NCBI GenBank assembly: GCA_047495785.1 | Contig: JBLDXI010000042.1 | Span: 2,232,001-2,296,000, forward strand | Reading direction: 5' to 3' | Length of the DNA stretch: 64,000 bases | Origin: Lepidodermella squamata | Lineage: Eukaryota; Gastrotricha | Shown here: piece by piece, positions 20,203-33,799 of the stretch | Numbering within the stretch: position 1 is the first letter of the stretch | Layout: each line of letters starts with the position of its first letter | Position numbers and translations under genes: made by a program | Notes under the pieces: generated by a model | Told to the model about the DNA's origin: nothing | Seen by the model: the letters and a program-made list of their open reading frames with translations, nothing else | Databases searched by the model: none

Positions 20203-23200
20203 TCAGTATCTGTCGTAAGTCTGACGTCGAGGCAGTGTATCTTCGCTGAATCTAATCCGCTTCGCACTAGGCGATGTAGGTTCGCCGCTATCAGACCTTA
20301 CATTTAGGTACAACATTGAAATGTCACTTGAGGTACTTTCCCGTATACTCGGGTGCATTGTCACGCTTTTCTTCGGCTGCGGCTGCTGAATTACGGCCAT
20401 TATACGGCCAACATTTGTGCCGCAATCAACAGAAGCGCGGCGGTTGTAGTTGGTTATTTTCAAAATGCTAGCTAAAGCAGCAGATCGGCTGTGATTCGGC
20501 GCGCTGAAGTTGCTACTGGTCGACGATGACAGAAAGCATAGGCCGGAATCTAAGGTTTCGTCACGTATCGGTGGCGCTGTGAAGGTAATAGGCGAGGCGT
20601 ACTCCGACTCGACTCTTGCTTCTAAAAATGGACCACAAGGTGACTCGAACTCATTCTCCGATTCAATTAGCAGCGACGGAGCGGGCGGTGGGAAAATAGC
20701 CGAACTTTCCGGTGTGAAAATTCTGATGTCATCAAAGTCGCGTTTTCGCCATATTTGAATACCAGGCCTCGGTAGCGCCTCCATTAAGGTGGACATCGCC
20801 GGCGAGGGTTCGTCGGTTCTGACAAAGTCTGGCCAGTATTTCTCGGGCACGAGTTTTCGCGTGAAAAATGCAAAAATATCCAAGTTGATCTTTATTAAAC
20901 AAAATTATAAAAAGATTAAATTAAATTAAATAATTAATTAAAATAAATAAATAAATTAATAAATATAAAATTGATTAAAATAGAGTGAGGGGAAGTCATT
21001 TTTGTCTGTTTCCAGACGGATTCGGAATTTCTCTCGATTTTTTACGAATTCAAGTTCAAGGCTGAATTGTGAAACTCCCAAGGCTGTTGCCTAAGAAAGG
21101 AGCTTCCTAATTTAAGATTTTCTAGATGTCCGAGCTTCAAAATGCCAAAAATCAGGAAAATAATAGAAAATTCTCTAAATTTCCAGCATCTAAATTCAGG
21201 ATCCGCCGTGCCCCTCTTTAGTTCAAATGTGAAATTTTTGAACTGATATTCTAGCTTCAAAAAGCTTTGAAAGTTTCCCCTGACTGCAATAGGGAAAATG
21301 TCATTTTTTCACCTGTTTGAACTCGGTCCTAAACTGTTTTCCAAGCATCGTGTAGAAAAAGAAGTGGCTCGAATGATTGAGGTAGGTCATGAAACTTTCG
21401 ACAGCTCGAATGAAGAACAGATACGCCTTTCCTTCGTTGCTTTTGTTCAGCTGAGGTTCGAAGTAAGGTCCAGATACGAGTAGGACAAAGGTCGGCGTGC
21501 CTAGCACGAGGAAGGCGGCTGATGATATGTAGAGCATGTTGGTTGTAGTCCGAAGCGTCGCCATATTTTCGACCCCGCTGCCTCTTCGAATACGGCCGAT
21601 GCCTCGGTGGATTCGATCGAGAAAAGATTTGCGTTCGAACAACTTTTTCGTTATAACAATATTCCCGGCTAGCACGATGCCGAAGGGTCCGACGATGTAG
21701 AAAGCTGCGATGAGCCAGCGGTGGAAGTTAATGGCGAAATATTCGGCGTTTTTGTCGATAAATTTGCATTGGTAACGAACGGGCGCGTTCAACAAAGACG
21801 GCTGAGTCATATTTACGGCCACGCTTCGCCGAACCAGAGACGAACTTCTAGTTACACCGGGCTCATCGGGAATCCAAGAAGGCGGCGTTGTTGAAGCTCG
21901 GGATTTTAGCGTCGTCACAGGTAACAAGCCGAAACCACTAGGAGTAGTCTTTAGAGCTAGCGAAGATCTTCAAAAATAATATAATTTTTTCTATTATTCG
22001 AGCGGAAAAACAGGACTTACAAGCTCGCAGCTTCGAGGCCAACACCGACGAGGACGAAGGAATTCAATGAACCGAAAAATAGCCATATCGAAGCAATGAC
22101 TATGAAAGCCACCTTAAATTTACAGTGAGATGTCAAATGTTCAAAATTATCAAAATTTCCTTACACGTCTTCGGCAAAACTTTTGAGCGTGAAAAGGGAA
22201 AACAACCGCTATTACGCGGTCAATGGTAATGGCAGCTAAAATCTGAAATAGAATATAATTTTTTTTTATAAAAATTAGCCAGAAAAATGGTATTGTTCAA
22301 GTTGAGGTTCCGCGGCCCTGTACGAATTTGTTGGGACATGTAGGTTCCTCTCTAATCTTTGATATCAAATGATCACTTGTGAAAATGGTAACTTGAAATC
22401 GATTCAAGCTGAAGCTGGGGCTGCTCAAAATTAGCCTAAACCCTAAACTAGCTTTTCAAAGATCTGGAAGATCAAACCTTTGTGAATGCAAGGCACTTTG
22501 TTCTTGGAAAATGGGCCTAATAAATATTTGGAACTAGTAAATTCGGTTTACTAGAAGCACTGAATTTCTAGCACTAATCTTTCCAGATTTTTCGATTGTG
22601 ATCAAGATCCCGAGATTTTTTCATGTTACCTGCCTTTCGCCCACAGAAACCTTTCTTTGTTAGCTTTCAAGCCTGCCAATATCGGGAAAATCGCTGATTT
22701 GTATAATCGATAACAGAAATCGATATCAGCTCTGCAAAACTAAACTATAGCTGACTGCTGATAGCGCAAAAATACGCTTACTAGTGAGATCTATTGGTTA
22801 GGAATGTTTGTAAAAAGTTGATGGTCCAACGTGGGCTTATACTCGAAAACACCATATTTGCTGGAACCCTGAATTGAGGTTGTGAACTTCGCAAATCAAG
22901 GACGCTTTCTTACCCAGTGAGAAGCATCGAGGCAGGTGTAGTGAGCGAATCTATGAACTTTGCACATGAAATTGGAAGTTTCGCGAACGTCAAAACGCCA
23001 CACGTTCTGCATCCATTTACGCGTGACGCCGATGAACAAGTTAACCGTATCGTGGACGCATAACATTTTAAGGTAGACAGCGCTGGAACCTTGCGCGGAA
23101 ATAATAGGCCGACACAGTATGACAAACGTGAGCACGTTTCCTAGCAGGCCGATGATCAACATCGGCGGGTAGAGATATCTCTCCATCCATATGCTGATTT

Positions 23201-23576
23201 GATACACGAGGTAGGACGATATCGGATCGTCGGTAACGCGATTCGTCCGCCGAGCGAGCTTCGAAATCGCAGCCAACTCCCCGGTTAAATACCGGTTGAG
23301 TTCCGCTGGCTGCGCGACGTTTAACAGCCGCCATTCAGCTCGACTGAGATGCTCATCCGCAACTTCTCGAAGCTGGTAAGTTGAATTAACCGCCATTAAT
23401 TTATTCATGGCATCTGAAGCAGCCTCGGTTTGGTAATCATCGTCGTAGCCGTAGTAGTAACTTGAAAAATTATCGGCCGGCTTGTTCGAGCCAGGCATGT
23501 CACGCTCGACTTGGTCGGCGAAAGATCGCCAAAATATGAATAATTGAGCGGTTATATTGAGAACGTCTTCGTGCAT
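20203..23576 (-). CDS. Rhodopsin-type (class A) peptide GPCR, first of two
   Basis: Five exons with closing phases: 22914-23576, 22165-22242, 22021-22112, 21313-21967 and 20203-20889, giving 724 aa. A long extracellular N-terminus (about 120 aa, Tyr/Asp-rich YYYGYDDDYQ, with NxS/NxT sites) precedes TM1 (PPMLIIGLLGNVLTFVILCR). TM2 and TM3 follow, with FMCKVHRFAHYTCLDASHW then ILAAITIDRVIAVVFPFHA, where DRV is the DRY motif. TM4 is VAFIVIASIWLFFGSLNSF. TM5-TM7 lie in the 655-nt exon, ending NHSSHFFFYTMLGKQFR in place of NPxxY. A tail of about 230 aa follows the last intron. The style matches protostome FMRFamide-like or orphan peptide receptors; the ligand is unknown. An upstream signal-peptide exon is possible, since an acceptor lies just before the ATG. 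Confidence 0.85.
22490..22888. mobile_element. MITE-like element, family 2, copy in GPCR intron 1
   Basis: The core GGGAAAATCGCTGATTTGTA, then AATCGATATCAGCTCTGC, then CTGATAGCGCAAAAATACGC matches the copies at 32.0 and 57.4 kb. The left part shares GAATTTCTAGCACTAATCTT with the VWA8 copy. The right part shares TGCTGGAACCCT with the 32-kb copy. It makes up most of the 671-nt intron. The ends are approximate. Confidence 0.65.
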
Positions 23577-23589
23577 TTTTTTCACCTAA

Positions 23590-24525
23590 ATTCTAATTTT
23601 CGAGAAAAATGAAAACGAGTGGGCTCCAAAATATTTTCCAGCTTTCGTTTTCGAAGTCCTGTAATCTGATTGATATGACGCCTAAATTCGATGTTGTGTA
23701 TAGATCAGCTAAAATCAACGAACTGGCTGCTAAATTGATCAGCAACAGGTACGATGAATACAAATGCAACGATATCTGCGTCATAAAAATTAGATTTACA
23801 TAAGCCGGCAAAATGAACTTCGTCGTATCTTTGCAGCTTCGTCACTCATTTTTTGGCATTTTATTTTCGTACGCTCATTTCTTCATTATTATTTGCGCTC
23901 ATATAATATTATTGTAAACACACGCCGTGAAATATCAGATGTAGAAGAATAGAATTAAAATAATCGCAATAATACAATACATATTTCTCACAAAAATATT
24001 TCTCCCCAAGTTGCGACAAGTTATACTCATTTTGATATCCGCGAAAATTACACGGCGGCGATGAAGAAATTATAGAAAAAATACACATATATATCATTCA
24101 ATAATGATAGATAATATTTTACGCGCTGTTGACAAATTATTCAATAATAATCATCATAAAAATGACAAAAGCAAAAGTGAGTGAGCAAATTTTAGTCATT
24201 AGTTTTTTTCTTATTTTTTTTATTGATCGGTGTCATCATCCTTCATCTGCATATAGCGCGCTGTTTCACTCTTCAGGTATTTCAAATATATAAGAATACA
24301 GCGACCACCAGGTGAATAAAAAATCGAAGAAAAAATGAGAAAAATAACAAGTCCGTCACCAGCGACATAGATGATACAGTTAAAATTCACCAGTTGAAAG
24401 CAGCCTTTCTTGAGACAACAGAATAAATTCAGAATATTCTAGAATATTTTTAGCAACATTTTTTTAATATCATTATTATACATATTGTGGCGACGTGAGA
24501 GTTCATCTTATTTTTTCCGCGCGAT
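23590..24525. other. Spacer between the two GPCR genes
   Basis: Very AT-rich. A minus-strand frame at 23593-23811 contains a hydrophobic stretch (YLLLINLAASSLILADL) that could be a signal-peptide exon of the downstream GPCR, but no acceptable splice joins it. A minus-strand AATAAA near 24220 may end the next gene. Confidence 0.35.
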
Positions 24526-27500
24526 TCATATGCACGATTCAAGCTCACATAAGATGACAAGCATCGCCGCATTATTGGACGTTGGCGTTGTTGTCAGCTT
24601 GGCTGCTGTAGTCGGCAAACAATCACCATCGACGCCGGTGGTTTCAACTAAAGGCCTCTTTAAGGGAGATTGCGAATTATTATTCAAATTTAAAATATAA
24701 TTATTATTATTGTTTTGATTATTATTATTATTACTGTTTTTCGATTGATTTTTTGTTCGCCTAAATTTAAGATTACAATCGTCACCTGCGTGTTTAACCG
24801 ACGACTCGCTACTCGCACTGCTAACGCCACTACTTCGCTCGCCGTCATCATCGCGGCTCGAAGTTTTTTCAGCAGTAGCATCTTTCACAGGCTCATTATT
24901 TATGTTTTCACTGGCTTTTCTCATCACTGGCAACATGGCGAACGACGCTGGCGGCTCGTCGGCGAAGTGCACCGATCGCTGGCGGGACAGCGTTGAATTG
25001 TAACTGCTTTCCGGCGGCTTCAACGGCGCTGCTTCTTCATTATCGGCCGATGAGACTACATAATTAATCGGCCGCCTTAGCAACGACCCGTTCCGCAGCG
25101 GGGTCGCGCCGCCGAATGACGTTTCGTCATTGATCGGCGCCAGGCGACTGGCGGACGGCGATGGCGAGATGCCGCCGATAGCGCTGTTTCGCCTCGGAAT
25201 CGACGAGCCGGCGTTCGACGGGACTCGGGTTACCCCGGACCTAACATTCGACGTCGAATTGAACTGCCGCTGGCCTACGGATTGTTTAAACCTCGGCGAG
25301 CAGCAGCGTTTGAACATGCTGATGAAATCGGCGCGGAAAATTTGATCGCTCGCCAGGTAAATAATGCCATTCACCGAGTACGTCAGCCCCGATATTGTCC
25401 TAGCGGCGAAGCTGAGGTTATTGAAAATATCCGTCGGCATTTCGGTGATTTTCGCCTTGGCTTGCGTCGTCGTCTGGCCGGGTTGGATGAAGTAGGAGTA
25501 AATCAACCAGACGATGAAGTACGGTAGGTTAAGCAGGATGAAGCAGGAACTGAGTACCAGCATGACAGTCAGCTTGTCTGGGACTAGACTCGACCCGCCG
25601 GAGACTACGGACATGATGCGGGTTCGGTTGTTGTTAGACGCGGTCGCTCCGAACTGGTCGTGGTGGTGCTGGTGCTGCTCGCGTTGTAAGCTGTTGGCCG
25701 TGCCTTTTCGCGAGATCGGTACCGCGTTGGAACCGCCGCCGCCGCTGTTCTGCGCCGAGGCGGTTGTTGGGGTCAGCAATTGGCCGTCGCGGTGCCGCAC
25801 GACGTAGAGAACGTTAAAGTCGAAGACGATAATTAATAGGAAAGGCAACAGCATAATGAAGACGCCGAAGTACAGCGTGTCGTAGAGCTCGCCGAATTTG
25901 CGAAATTCCGGCCGCACAACGCACACCGGGTTCGGCGTCGGCTCGCCAAGCATTGCGTCGATAAATTCGGAAGAATTCATGCCCTGGAAATAATGATAAA
26001 CGATTAATATTCGAAAATCAAGGATAAGAAAATCGCACAAAATCACGTCAATGATAACTAAGTTGAACTCAAGGAAAACTCTAGGCTAAAGATACATAAG
26101 GATAGATTCGGTTTCAAAGAACGACTAGTCGGGTTAGGAGATCAAACCTCAATAAAAAATAACTCCTGTAATTGCTTGTGATAATAATTTAAACATATGA
26201 AATAAAATTGAACTAAAAAGAGACATGACTAACGTAAATGAATTGAAATTTTTTATTTCATTTTAAATCGAGGATACTAAAGTGCTTATAGATCAAAGTG
26301 CTTTCGGGGTAACACGATATCAATTTCCGCGACTTTTAAAACGCGCCAGTGACATTAGGACTTTAACCTTTTGCATCAAATTTCAATTGATTTTTAGTAA
26401 AGCGAGTGAACCAGCTATCTTTGTTTTGAACATTCCCAATCAAATGCGATTATTCATAATCTAGCTAAATTATGCTCGTCTCTCTAAACTCGACTTTTTT
26501 ACTTCATCAAATAGGAACTCCAGTTCCTGTAACCCGTTGAAAAAAAGATATCGAAATAAAATTGGGTCAAGTTCAACTTACAGTGTTTTTATTGCCAGTA
26601 TTGCTGCCGAAAACATGAAGAAGAGCCTGTAACATGCGGTGGTCGACCTGTGTCGTCGTGATGGGCTTCGATTCGTCGTAGACGTAGCTGTAACTCGACG
26701 AGCCATTCCTCAGCGTTGCGTAGTCGCCGTACAGACTACTCGCCGTAGATCCAGGCGTTTGCGTCGCAACGCCCTCCGAAGAGGAATAGCTCGGCAGAGA
26801 CGCGGCCGCATTGCCGCCCGGCCAGTTGGACAGGTGGCTGAGCATCGCTTGGCGCGTGGCCACGTCGGCGTTGTAGTTGGGCGACGACGTCAGCAGTGAC
26901 TTGTAGTCGAAGAAAGAATCAGCCGCTTCGTAGTTGTACGTCGGCGCGGCGCCGGTTGTTGGCGACACCGCTGTCAGATCCAAGTTCAGCCGCGATTGCA
27001 TCAACGGCGGCTTGAGCGAACTTATCAGCAGGCCGCTTAACACCGTCATAAATATGAATATCCGCGTCAGCCGCGTTTGAAATGTCAGCCGTTTGAATGG
27101 AAATCGAATGCTAGAAACAAAAAAATTTAGCTGAATTTTTTCCGAACATTCTTCAGTCAAAGCTTTACCTGTAAAAGCGTTCGAAGGTGAAGAGAACCCG
27201 CAGCCAAGCGGATATGAAACGGGATGAATAGCTGAGGAATAGAATGGTGTAACACCGCCACGAATCGTAAACCGAATTCGAGAGGTATTTAGCCGACGGA
27301 TCGAGGGTGGTTATGCCTCGTTTTATCCATTCGGGAAAAACGTAAAACAACAGGACTATTGTGTCACTGATGCCTAGGCTGTAAAAAAAAAAATATAGGA
27401 GTATTAAAAATAAATATTCCTCCTTAAAAATGCAAAGCAAATTTAACCCAGATTTTCCCAACCTAATTATAGCAGCGCGCTTAAATTCTAAGCGTGGGTC

Positions 27501-28074
27501 ATCATAAAAAATAAAGCCAGTGCGTCGTAATAAAATGAATCAGCCGAAATCCCTGATTGATGATTTTTCATTTTTTTTTGGCACGCTTTACGGATTGCAT
27601 TTTTTGCGAATTTTTGAAAATTTAAACAAGACATACCAGAGCAAATACTGAGATCGAGCATATTTACTGCAACGGGATCCTGGTAAATTAAAAAGAAATA
27701 TTTAAATTAATTTTTAATAAACATCTAATGCTTCACATACCCCACATAAAGACGACAAGTGAAAGCAGATTGCCAACGAGCCCGAGGAAAATAAGAAATG
27801 GCGAAGTGTAGGCGAATAGGACGTTGCCGAAGACGTGGTTCGACGACGGCGCTATTGTCGAAGCGATAGTCGACGTCATCAGCGCCGTCACGTTCATGGC
27901 CGCGTCGAAATCAGCCATGGTGACGCTGCTGAGGCTCGACGGCGGCGTGCTGTTGGCGCCGCTCATCAGCGACGACATGAGGGCGGTGAAATAGCTCGGT
28001 TCGCCGCCGCCGCCACCGCCCAGCATGCCAGGCGTCGTGCTCGGCTTATCGAACAGCCTGTCCTCCGACGTCAT
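24526..28074 (-). CDS. Rhodopsin-type (class A) peptide GPCR with giant extracellular loop 2
   Basis: Five exons with closing phases: 27741-28074, 27637-27679 (43 nt), 27169-27378, 26582-27110 and 24526-25983, giving 857 aa. TM1 is TSPFLIFLGLVGNLLSLVVF. TM2 is YLLCLGISDTIVLLFYVFP. The TM3 Cys is in WRCYTILFL and the DRY position reads ERFYS. TM4 is IFIFMTVLSGLLIS. About 180 residues then separate TM4 and TM5, including the usual loop Cys (NPVCVV). TM5 is VFIMLLPFLLIIVFDFNVLYV. Loop 3 is Gly/His-rich. TM6 is LTVMLVLSSCFILLNLPYFI, and TM7 carries NGIIY at the NPxxY position. The tail is over 300 aa with poly-Asn. It looks like a protostome peptide receptor with ligand unknown. It is tandem with the previous GPCR but not a close copy. 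Confidence 0.88.
24695..24745. repeat. ATT/AAT trinucleotide tract coding for poly-Asn
   Basis: ATT repeats on the plus strand read as AAT/AAC (Asn) codons in the GPCR tail (NSNNNNNQNNNNNYILNLN). An expandable simple repeat inside a coding region. Confidence 0.8.
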
Positions 28075-31000
28075 TTAAATCACGTTCAGCAAAAAATAAA
28101 AACGTTCTCTGGCCATTCTACGATCGAAAATCCTAGAAAATATATAGAATTATTTCTTGAAAAAAATGAATAATAAAATCGAGAATAGCAGCACGTGTTG
28201 ATCCTATAGCAGCCGTGCTAATTCTGTAATAAATGATCTGAGAGGTTTCAATGTTGGCGAGACAGAAATCACCTTTGAAAGGCTTATCGTGCAAAATTTA
28301 GACAGGATTAGAACAGAGGCAGATAGTACATAAGCATTAAAAGCAAGCAGTATTATCATAATTATACTGTTAAGTAGTATATAATGAAGATATGCGAAGT
28401 TGAAAAAACTGCCGACGTATGGTATTATTGCGGATATGATGCCTGCTGATGGCGATAGATAGATGGATGGTTGGCAACTTCGTTTGCACGTTTTTTCTTG
28501 TATTGCGCGGTGACATGAAGCGCATCGAGAAGCGCGCGCGCGCGCTATTTTTCATTAATATGGCCCGCTCATATACGCGCGTATTATCAGCGACTAATAG
28601 TCGATGTTGTTTTGCTTACAGCATGACACGCTGCTGAAGCGAGCACCGAAGATAGATTTTTCTGCCGCGCGCGTTTTTTCCGCCACGCCGCGTAACACTT
28701 TGTGCGCATTATCGCGCGCGCGCATGAAAAGTGAGCAGCGGATGCTGCGGATGAGAAAAAACTTTGTTAAAACTCAACGGCGCCGCTCAAGAGCGAGAAA
28801 GTACGAAATGAAATTATTGAATTTTACTCGTATTTTGCAGTGGGCATCGCCATTTTACCGATCATTACTGAAGCGTAATTGGATTCTTTGGCATCCGCGA
28901 TTGTAATACCTTGCGATGTTTGTGTTATTGTGTTCTTTGAGCTGAGTGACGAAATGTTATCGGATGCTGCTGTTATGTGGGCGATGAGGCGGAAACAGAA
29001 CATAACTCTTAGCGCACCTTTTTTCATCGATGGCATAGAAAAAGAAATATTCTGGCGAATAATCAAAAATTTCGCTTGTAATCCACTTCAGAAACAATGG
29101 GAATAATATAACAAGGTTATTCAGTTTTGCGAATTTTTAAAACCAGTTTATCTAGGATTACAAAAATCAATAGTTATCGGGAAAAAATTTCGGCCGCTAT
29201 TTTTAAATTTAAAGACATAGGTGGGATTTATGATAAAAATCGGGTAAGTTTTATATGGCCAAGCTTTCGCAAATATAAAAGGCAACAAATTCTAAATATG
29301 ACCGCAATAGCTTGTACTATACTGTATTGTGATAACCTAAGCCAAGACTTTTTTATTTTAGCAGTTAACGAGATAATAATGTAATCGTCGCTAAATTTTT
29401 CGCCAAACATGATTGCGCCGTTACGCAAAAAACTGCCGCATTTTTGATGTGTGTATATTGCGCGCCCTTTGTGTTCGAGCAAGGCCGATCGAGTGATGGT
29501 GAGCGCGTGGCGGAAGGAACTAGAAAATCAAAATTATCTGATATAAAAATTGACTTGCAAAGTGCAGAGATTGGCGACGCTAATTTCCGCTGCCTATCCA
29601 GCTGTGTTTTTCTCGTCCGCTGTTCTTTCGCAGCCGGCAGGCAGCAGCGCTGAGAGCATCCGCGCAGGTAGGTACATGCGGTAAAATTATCGTACTTTGC
29701 GGTGGCGAAAATCGCGGCCGCGTCCTCATAAGCCCTGCCAGAGGTCACTAATTTTTCGCAGATAAAAAAAATTACCGCCGGCGTTTGAGGTCGAAAATCA
29801 ATCAGGTCGGAGCATATTATAGGACGGAAAATAAAAATAAGTTTAGCTCAGGCTATATTCTACTTTTTAGGTAATAAGATAGCTAAACTGAAAATAAGAG
29901 TAACTAATTTGAAACTTCAGGTATAAGTCCGAGTGAGGGTAAACACGACATGCCTAATTTATAATGGGATTTAGTTTCTATCCTACCGCGCTATAACGTA
30001 GGTACTGTTGTTTGAGACTGCACGTGATTCCTACAATAATATATTAATCTGAAAATAGAATCATAAACAAAAGAAAATTAACTGTCCACTCTTGCGTGGA
30101 CAGACAGATATCCCCTGTATTTCGATTACAGCTTAGAGGAGCGCTGTTCCAAATTTTGAGAATAGGAGGTAAAAGGTTGACTAGTATCTTAAAAAAGTTC
30201 AAATTTGGTAGCGAAATAGGTTGAAACATCCAATATCGAAGGAGAATTGAAAATAACCATGTTAAAGCATTCGTCAGTTATATTCTTGTTTTATTGTTTC
30301 GAGCGTATAGCAGGCAGCTTTGAATCAACAAAAGAACTTGGAGGACAATATCTTGGCAACTGACCGCGCGCACAGAAAAATCGTTCGCTTAGGAAACAAT
30401 GCAATAGCAATTCGGTCAATAAAATGTGCGACTTTCTAATTGATAAACACTCAACGCGGCTGTCTATGTATGTATGTGGTTTTATCCGTCACCATCGGGT
30501 GGGTTTGCGTTGGTGCGCGTAAATAATTCGTTATATAGTTCGATACTGATAAAGGCTGACCGATTTGCAAAGAATGCAATGCAAAGAAAAAAATGACCAA
30601 CAGCTTGGATAATGTTCGAAATTCGAAGGCGTTTCAAGAGGGTTAAATGGAGATTTCAAGGACAATATTGCCTTTCAAAGGCTTGAATAAAATGTCCATC
30701 TTTAATGTGACCTATACAGAAAGGTGCGTTTAATGAGGCACAAGTGCTGAAAAACGAGAAAAGCGCCTCAGGTGAGGCGATTGACGTCTGCATCAATAGG
30801 GCTCAATTCATGCCTCATGCGAACTCTTAAATCCGTATACTGCCGAATCAAAAGGCAATAATTATGATGTTAGAAGATCAAAGTTTTAGATATACCCGGA
30901 AGCAGGACTGATTTGCTCTAGACACTCTTAATTAGGAGGGACCTGCTTTACTTTTCACGACTTAAAAGCAAGCTTAAATAATTCAAGTTTTTACCTCTTA

Positions 31001-33799
31001 CATATAGAAGAGAGTGAATTGATTATCTTATCAACTTCGAGCTCGAAGTATAATGTGTTTTTCTTTGAAGACCCGTAGAGGTAAACGAAGCATAGAATAA
31101 CAATGATACTGGTTTTTCTGCGCACAATCGCACGATATGTTATACATTTCGCGCTTTAGCTCTATATACTCATCTTAGATCGGGTAAAAAGTATCCAGCG
31201 TGAAAGAATGTATGGCAGCGAGTCTATTTTTTTTTCTAAACCGAGGTTATGCCGTCGATAGCTGCCGAAATATTGGGAAAAAATAATCAATTATGCCAGA
31301 TGTGAAAATCATCTTATTCCCAAGGATCGCCGCATCAGTCTGAAACACAATGGCCAAGCTCTCTTTTACCCACGCTTATTCAGAAGATTCGCAATAAAAA
31401 TATGAAAAGCAAATCAAACTGGAGTTTTTTGACGATTTAGGGTGAACTTAATAGATTTTTTTATAGACCTTCGGATAACCCTATTCATAACAATGTCATG
31501 CCTCTTTCCATTTTAGTGGTGTAGACAAAAAAATGATCCCGGAAACCATATAAGCTGGAGTAAATATTTGTGTACTACGGTTCAGAATTCGGACGCCGTC
31601 CGATTTCCATTATGAATTGATGGTTCGGCCTACAAAAATAATTACAAAAATTATGAAAATTATTAAGGTGGGCTTTTCTTTCGTTTTTATGTTATGAAAT
31701 TTCGATTAGGAAATGACAAACTGCGCGAACTTACGTATAATTGATGAATGTCTCATTCTGTAAAATTTATGGAATTTTATTATACGCCTTATTATTCTGA
31801 AATAAATAAATATTGGTCCAAATATTTGCACTTTGCACCACTAAAATGAGGTTCCAGCACTAGATTTAAGCGTCTTGGTACTATAAATGTTTCAAAGTCT
31901 TAGCGATTTCGTTGTTTTCCTTTTCCGATCGATACTGATGCCCTCCCTGAACATAGGACTTTTATTTTAGCAACCTGGCGCCCTGAGCTATTACAAAGAA
32001 AAATTAATGATGTTGGGTTCCACGACGGCTGAAATCGGAAAAATCACCGATTTGTAAAATCGATAATTGGAATCGATATCAGCTCTGCTGGCTGAAATGT
32101 AACTCATAAACTGACCGCTCATAGCGCAAAATACGTGCAATATGAAGATCTGTCGGTTAGGCATGCGATAACAAAAAAATAGAGATTTCAGAGAGATTTC
32201 AGAAGACATGATTCTTGAAAAAGCATATTTACATATTATATATAGTGCTGGAGTCTCAAATTTAGTGCTGGAACCCTACATTTACGGTGCGCACTTGGAA
32301 CACTCAATAAATACTAGAAAATATGAATCACCTGAAAAATTGGGTCATTAACCATGTCCATATGTCTCGATTTGCTTGCTAACAATGATTAACATTTCAT
32401 TATGGTGTGAATGATGTTATTTGAAACATCGCTTAATTCCGTAAGTTTTTCATAATTTATATAACAAGACGAACCCCATGAGTAGCCCTTCGCTATACAA
32501 CAATTCCGCAGATAGCATATCTAACACATTGATTACACTTATATGCACGTTCTCAGCAATATCGATTCCGAATCGATCAAAGTCTCTTTGTAGAAAAATA
32601 CAAGTCGACTCCATATATATTTTTTCGAATAACATTTTTTTATTGTAACAGCATCGTTCATTCAATAATAACGATAATATTATTATTACGGTTTATTCGT
32701 ATTGCTGTGTGGCACACTTTTCAATCGGAGCTATCAGACATCATTAAATACCATATATTTTTTTATCAGTAGAACATCAACTATGCCATAAAATTGCTAT
32801 GTAATATTTCTCTAGTTGTTCAAATTTTTTCACACGCAACTCTCGATCATTGTAAAATTGTGTACATATGGCAAGAAAGTTCCAGTTAATTTGGAAATAC
32901 GCTGTGAAATTTAGCAGTAAAAAGGCAAGATTAAAACTGTTTCCTATGTACAGCAGTATGATAAGAAATGATAAGAACAGGAAAATTCTGCGTTGGAAGA
33001 GCAATGACTCCAATAAATAATCGTCGTAAAAATCGGACCTAGTTAGTCCAGTTATATAACAAGAAAGCCACTCGTGTGAAAAAACCGCAGTAGAAAACGT
33101 GGAAATAAGTTTCAGCAAATGAGAGAGGAAAAAAATGCAGCGAAAATTCTCTGCGCATAATTATTTACACCGAAAAATATCAGCAGTTGCGATACGGCAA
33201 TACACGGCATCAAAAGGTAGAAGCAGTACGGGAAGATCGAATAAACACCACCAAACTCAGCGCATTATACGAAATTTCAATCAGCGGTTTTGTTTTTTTG
33301 CAGATGAAAAAATGAGATCCAGACGCATATCTTCGCGATGTATCAAAAAAGACCACAATAAAAAAATTCGATAAACGAAGGCAAGATGTGAAAAAATCGA
33401 ATGCTACTTCACCCTGTGTAATCATATAATTATTCATACGATAGTTGAAAAAATCACCGTCTATAATGTAAAAATTACTCGATATTGACGAATGATATAT
33501 TATATATAGGATGAGAGGCGCGTATATAGTCGGAAGAGGTGTTTTCATCATTAATTGAAGAAAAATTCACACAGCAGTTTTTGACAAGAAAAAATGGCTA
33601 AATTATATAATTCACTACCTGTACACCCGATCAATCAACGCGTGTCCCAAAATTTGAATTTAACTATAAGGAATGATTAGTTGCTGTTGATAATAATATC
33701 GATGTGATATATTATATTTATATATAGGAATGTTTTTTTATGATAGAAATATTTTATTAATAAAATGAGGCACAAAATTTGGCTGGTATAAATCAGCAA
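28075..33799. other. Large intergenic stretch, 5.7 kb
   Basis: Upstream DNA of the GPCR (left) and 3' flank of the ETS gene (right). The part 28.1-29.8 kb has CpG-rich islands and short overlapping frames typical of promoter DNA. The part 29.8-33.7 kb is AT-rich and holds one family 2 MITE. The longest frames (29365-29748 and 32777-33118, both minus) lack an ATG start or a domain and are not called. Confidence 0.5.
31835..32300. mobile_element. MITE-like element, family 2, most complete copy
   Basis: The left end GCACCACTAAAATGAGGTTC, then CAGCACTAGATTT, matches the reverse complement of the right end (AAATTTAGTGCTGGAACCC, then TTTACGGTGCGC). This gives terminal inverted repeats of about 33 bp. 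The core has CGGAAAAATCACCGATTTGT, AATCGATATCAGCTCTGC and ATAGCGCAAAATACG. The unit is about 450 bp and non-coding. Confidence 0.75.

Noticed and set aside
23593-23811. Hydrophobic minus-strand frame as a signal-peptide exon for the GPCR
   Set aside because: No donor and acceptor pair of reasonable length joins it in frame to the first GPCR exon.
29365-29748. 127-codon minus-strand frame in CpG-rich DNA
   Set aside because: No domain, signal peptide or splice context; GC-rich promoter-like DNA gives such frames by chance.
32777-33118. Hydrophobic 113-codon minus-strand frame
   Set aside because: Begins at TTG rather than ATG, lies in AT-rich DNA where Leu/Ile/Phe codons dominate, and matches no known protein.
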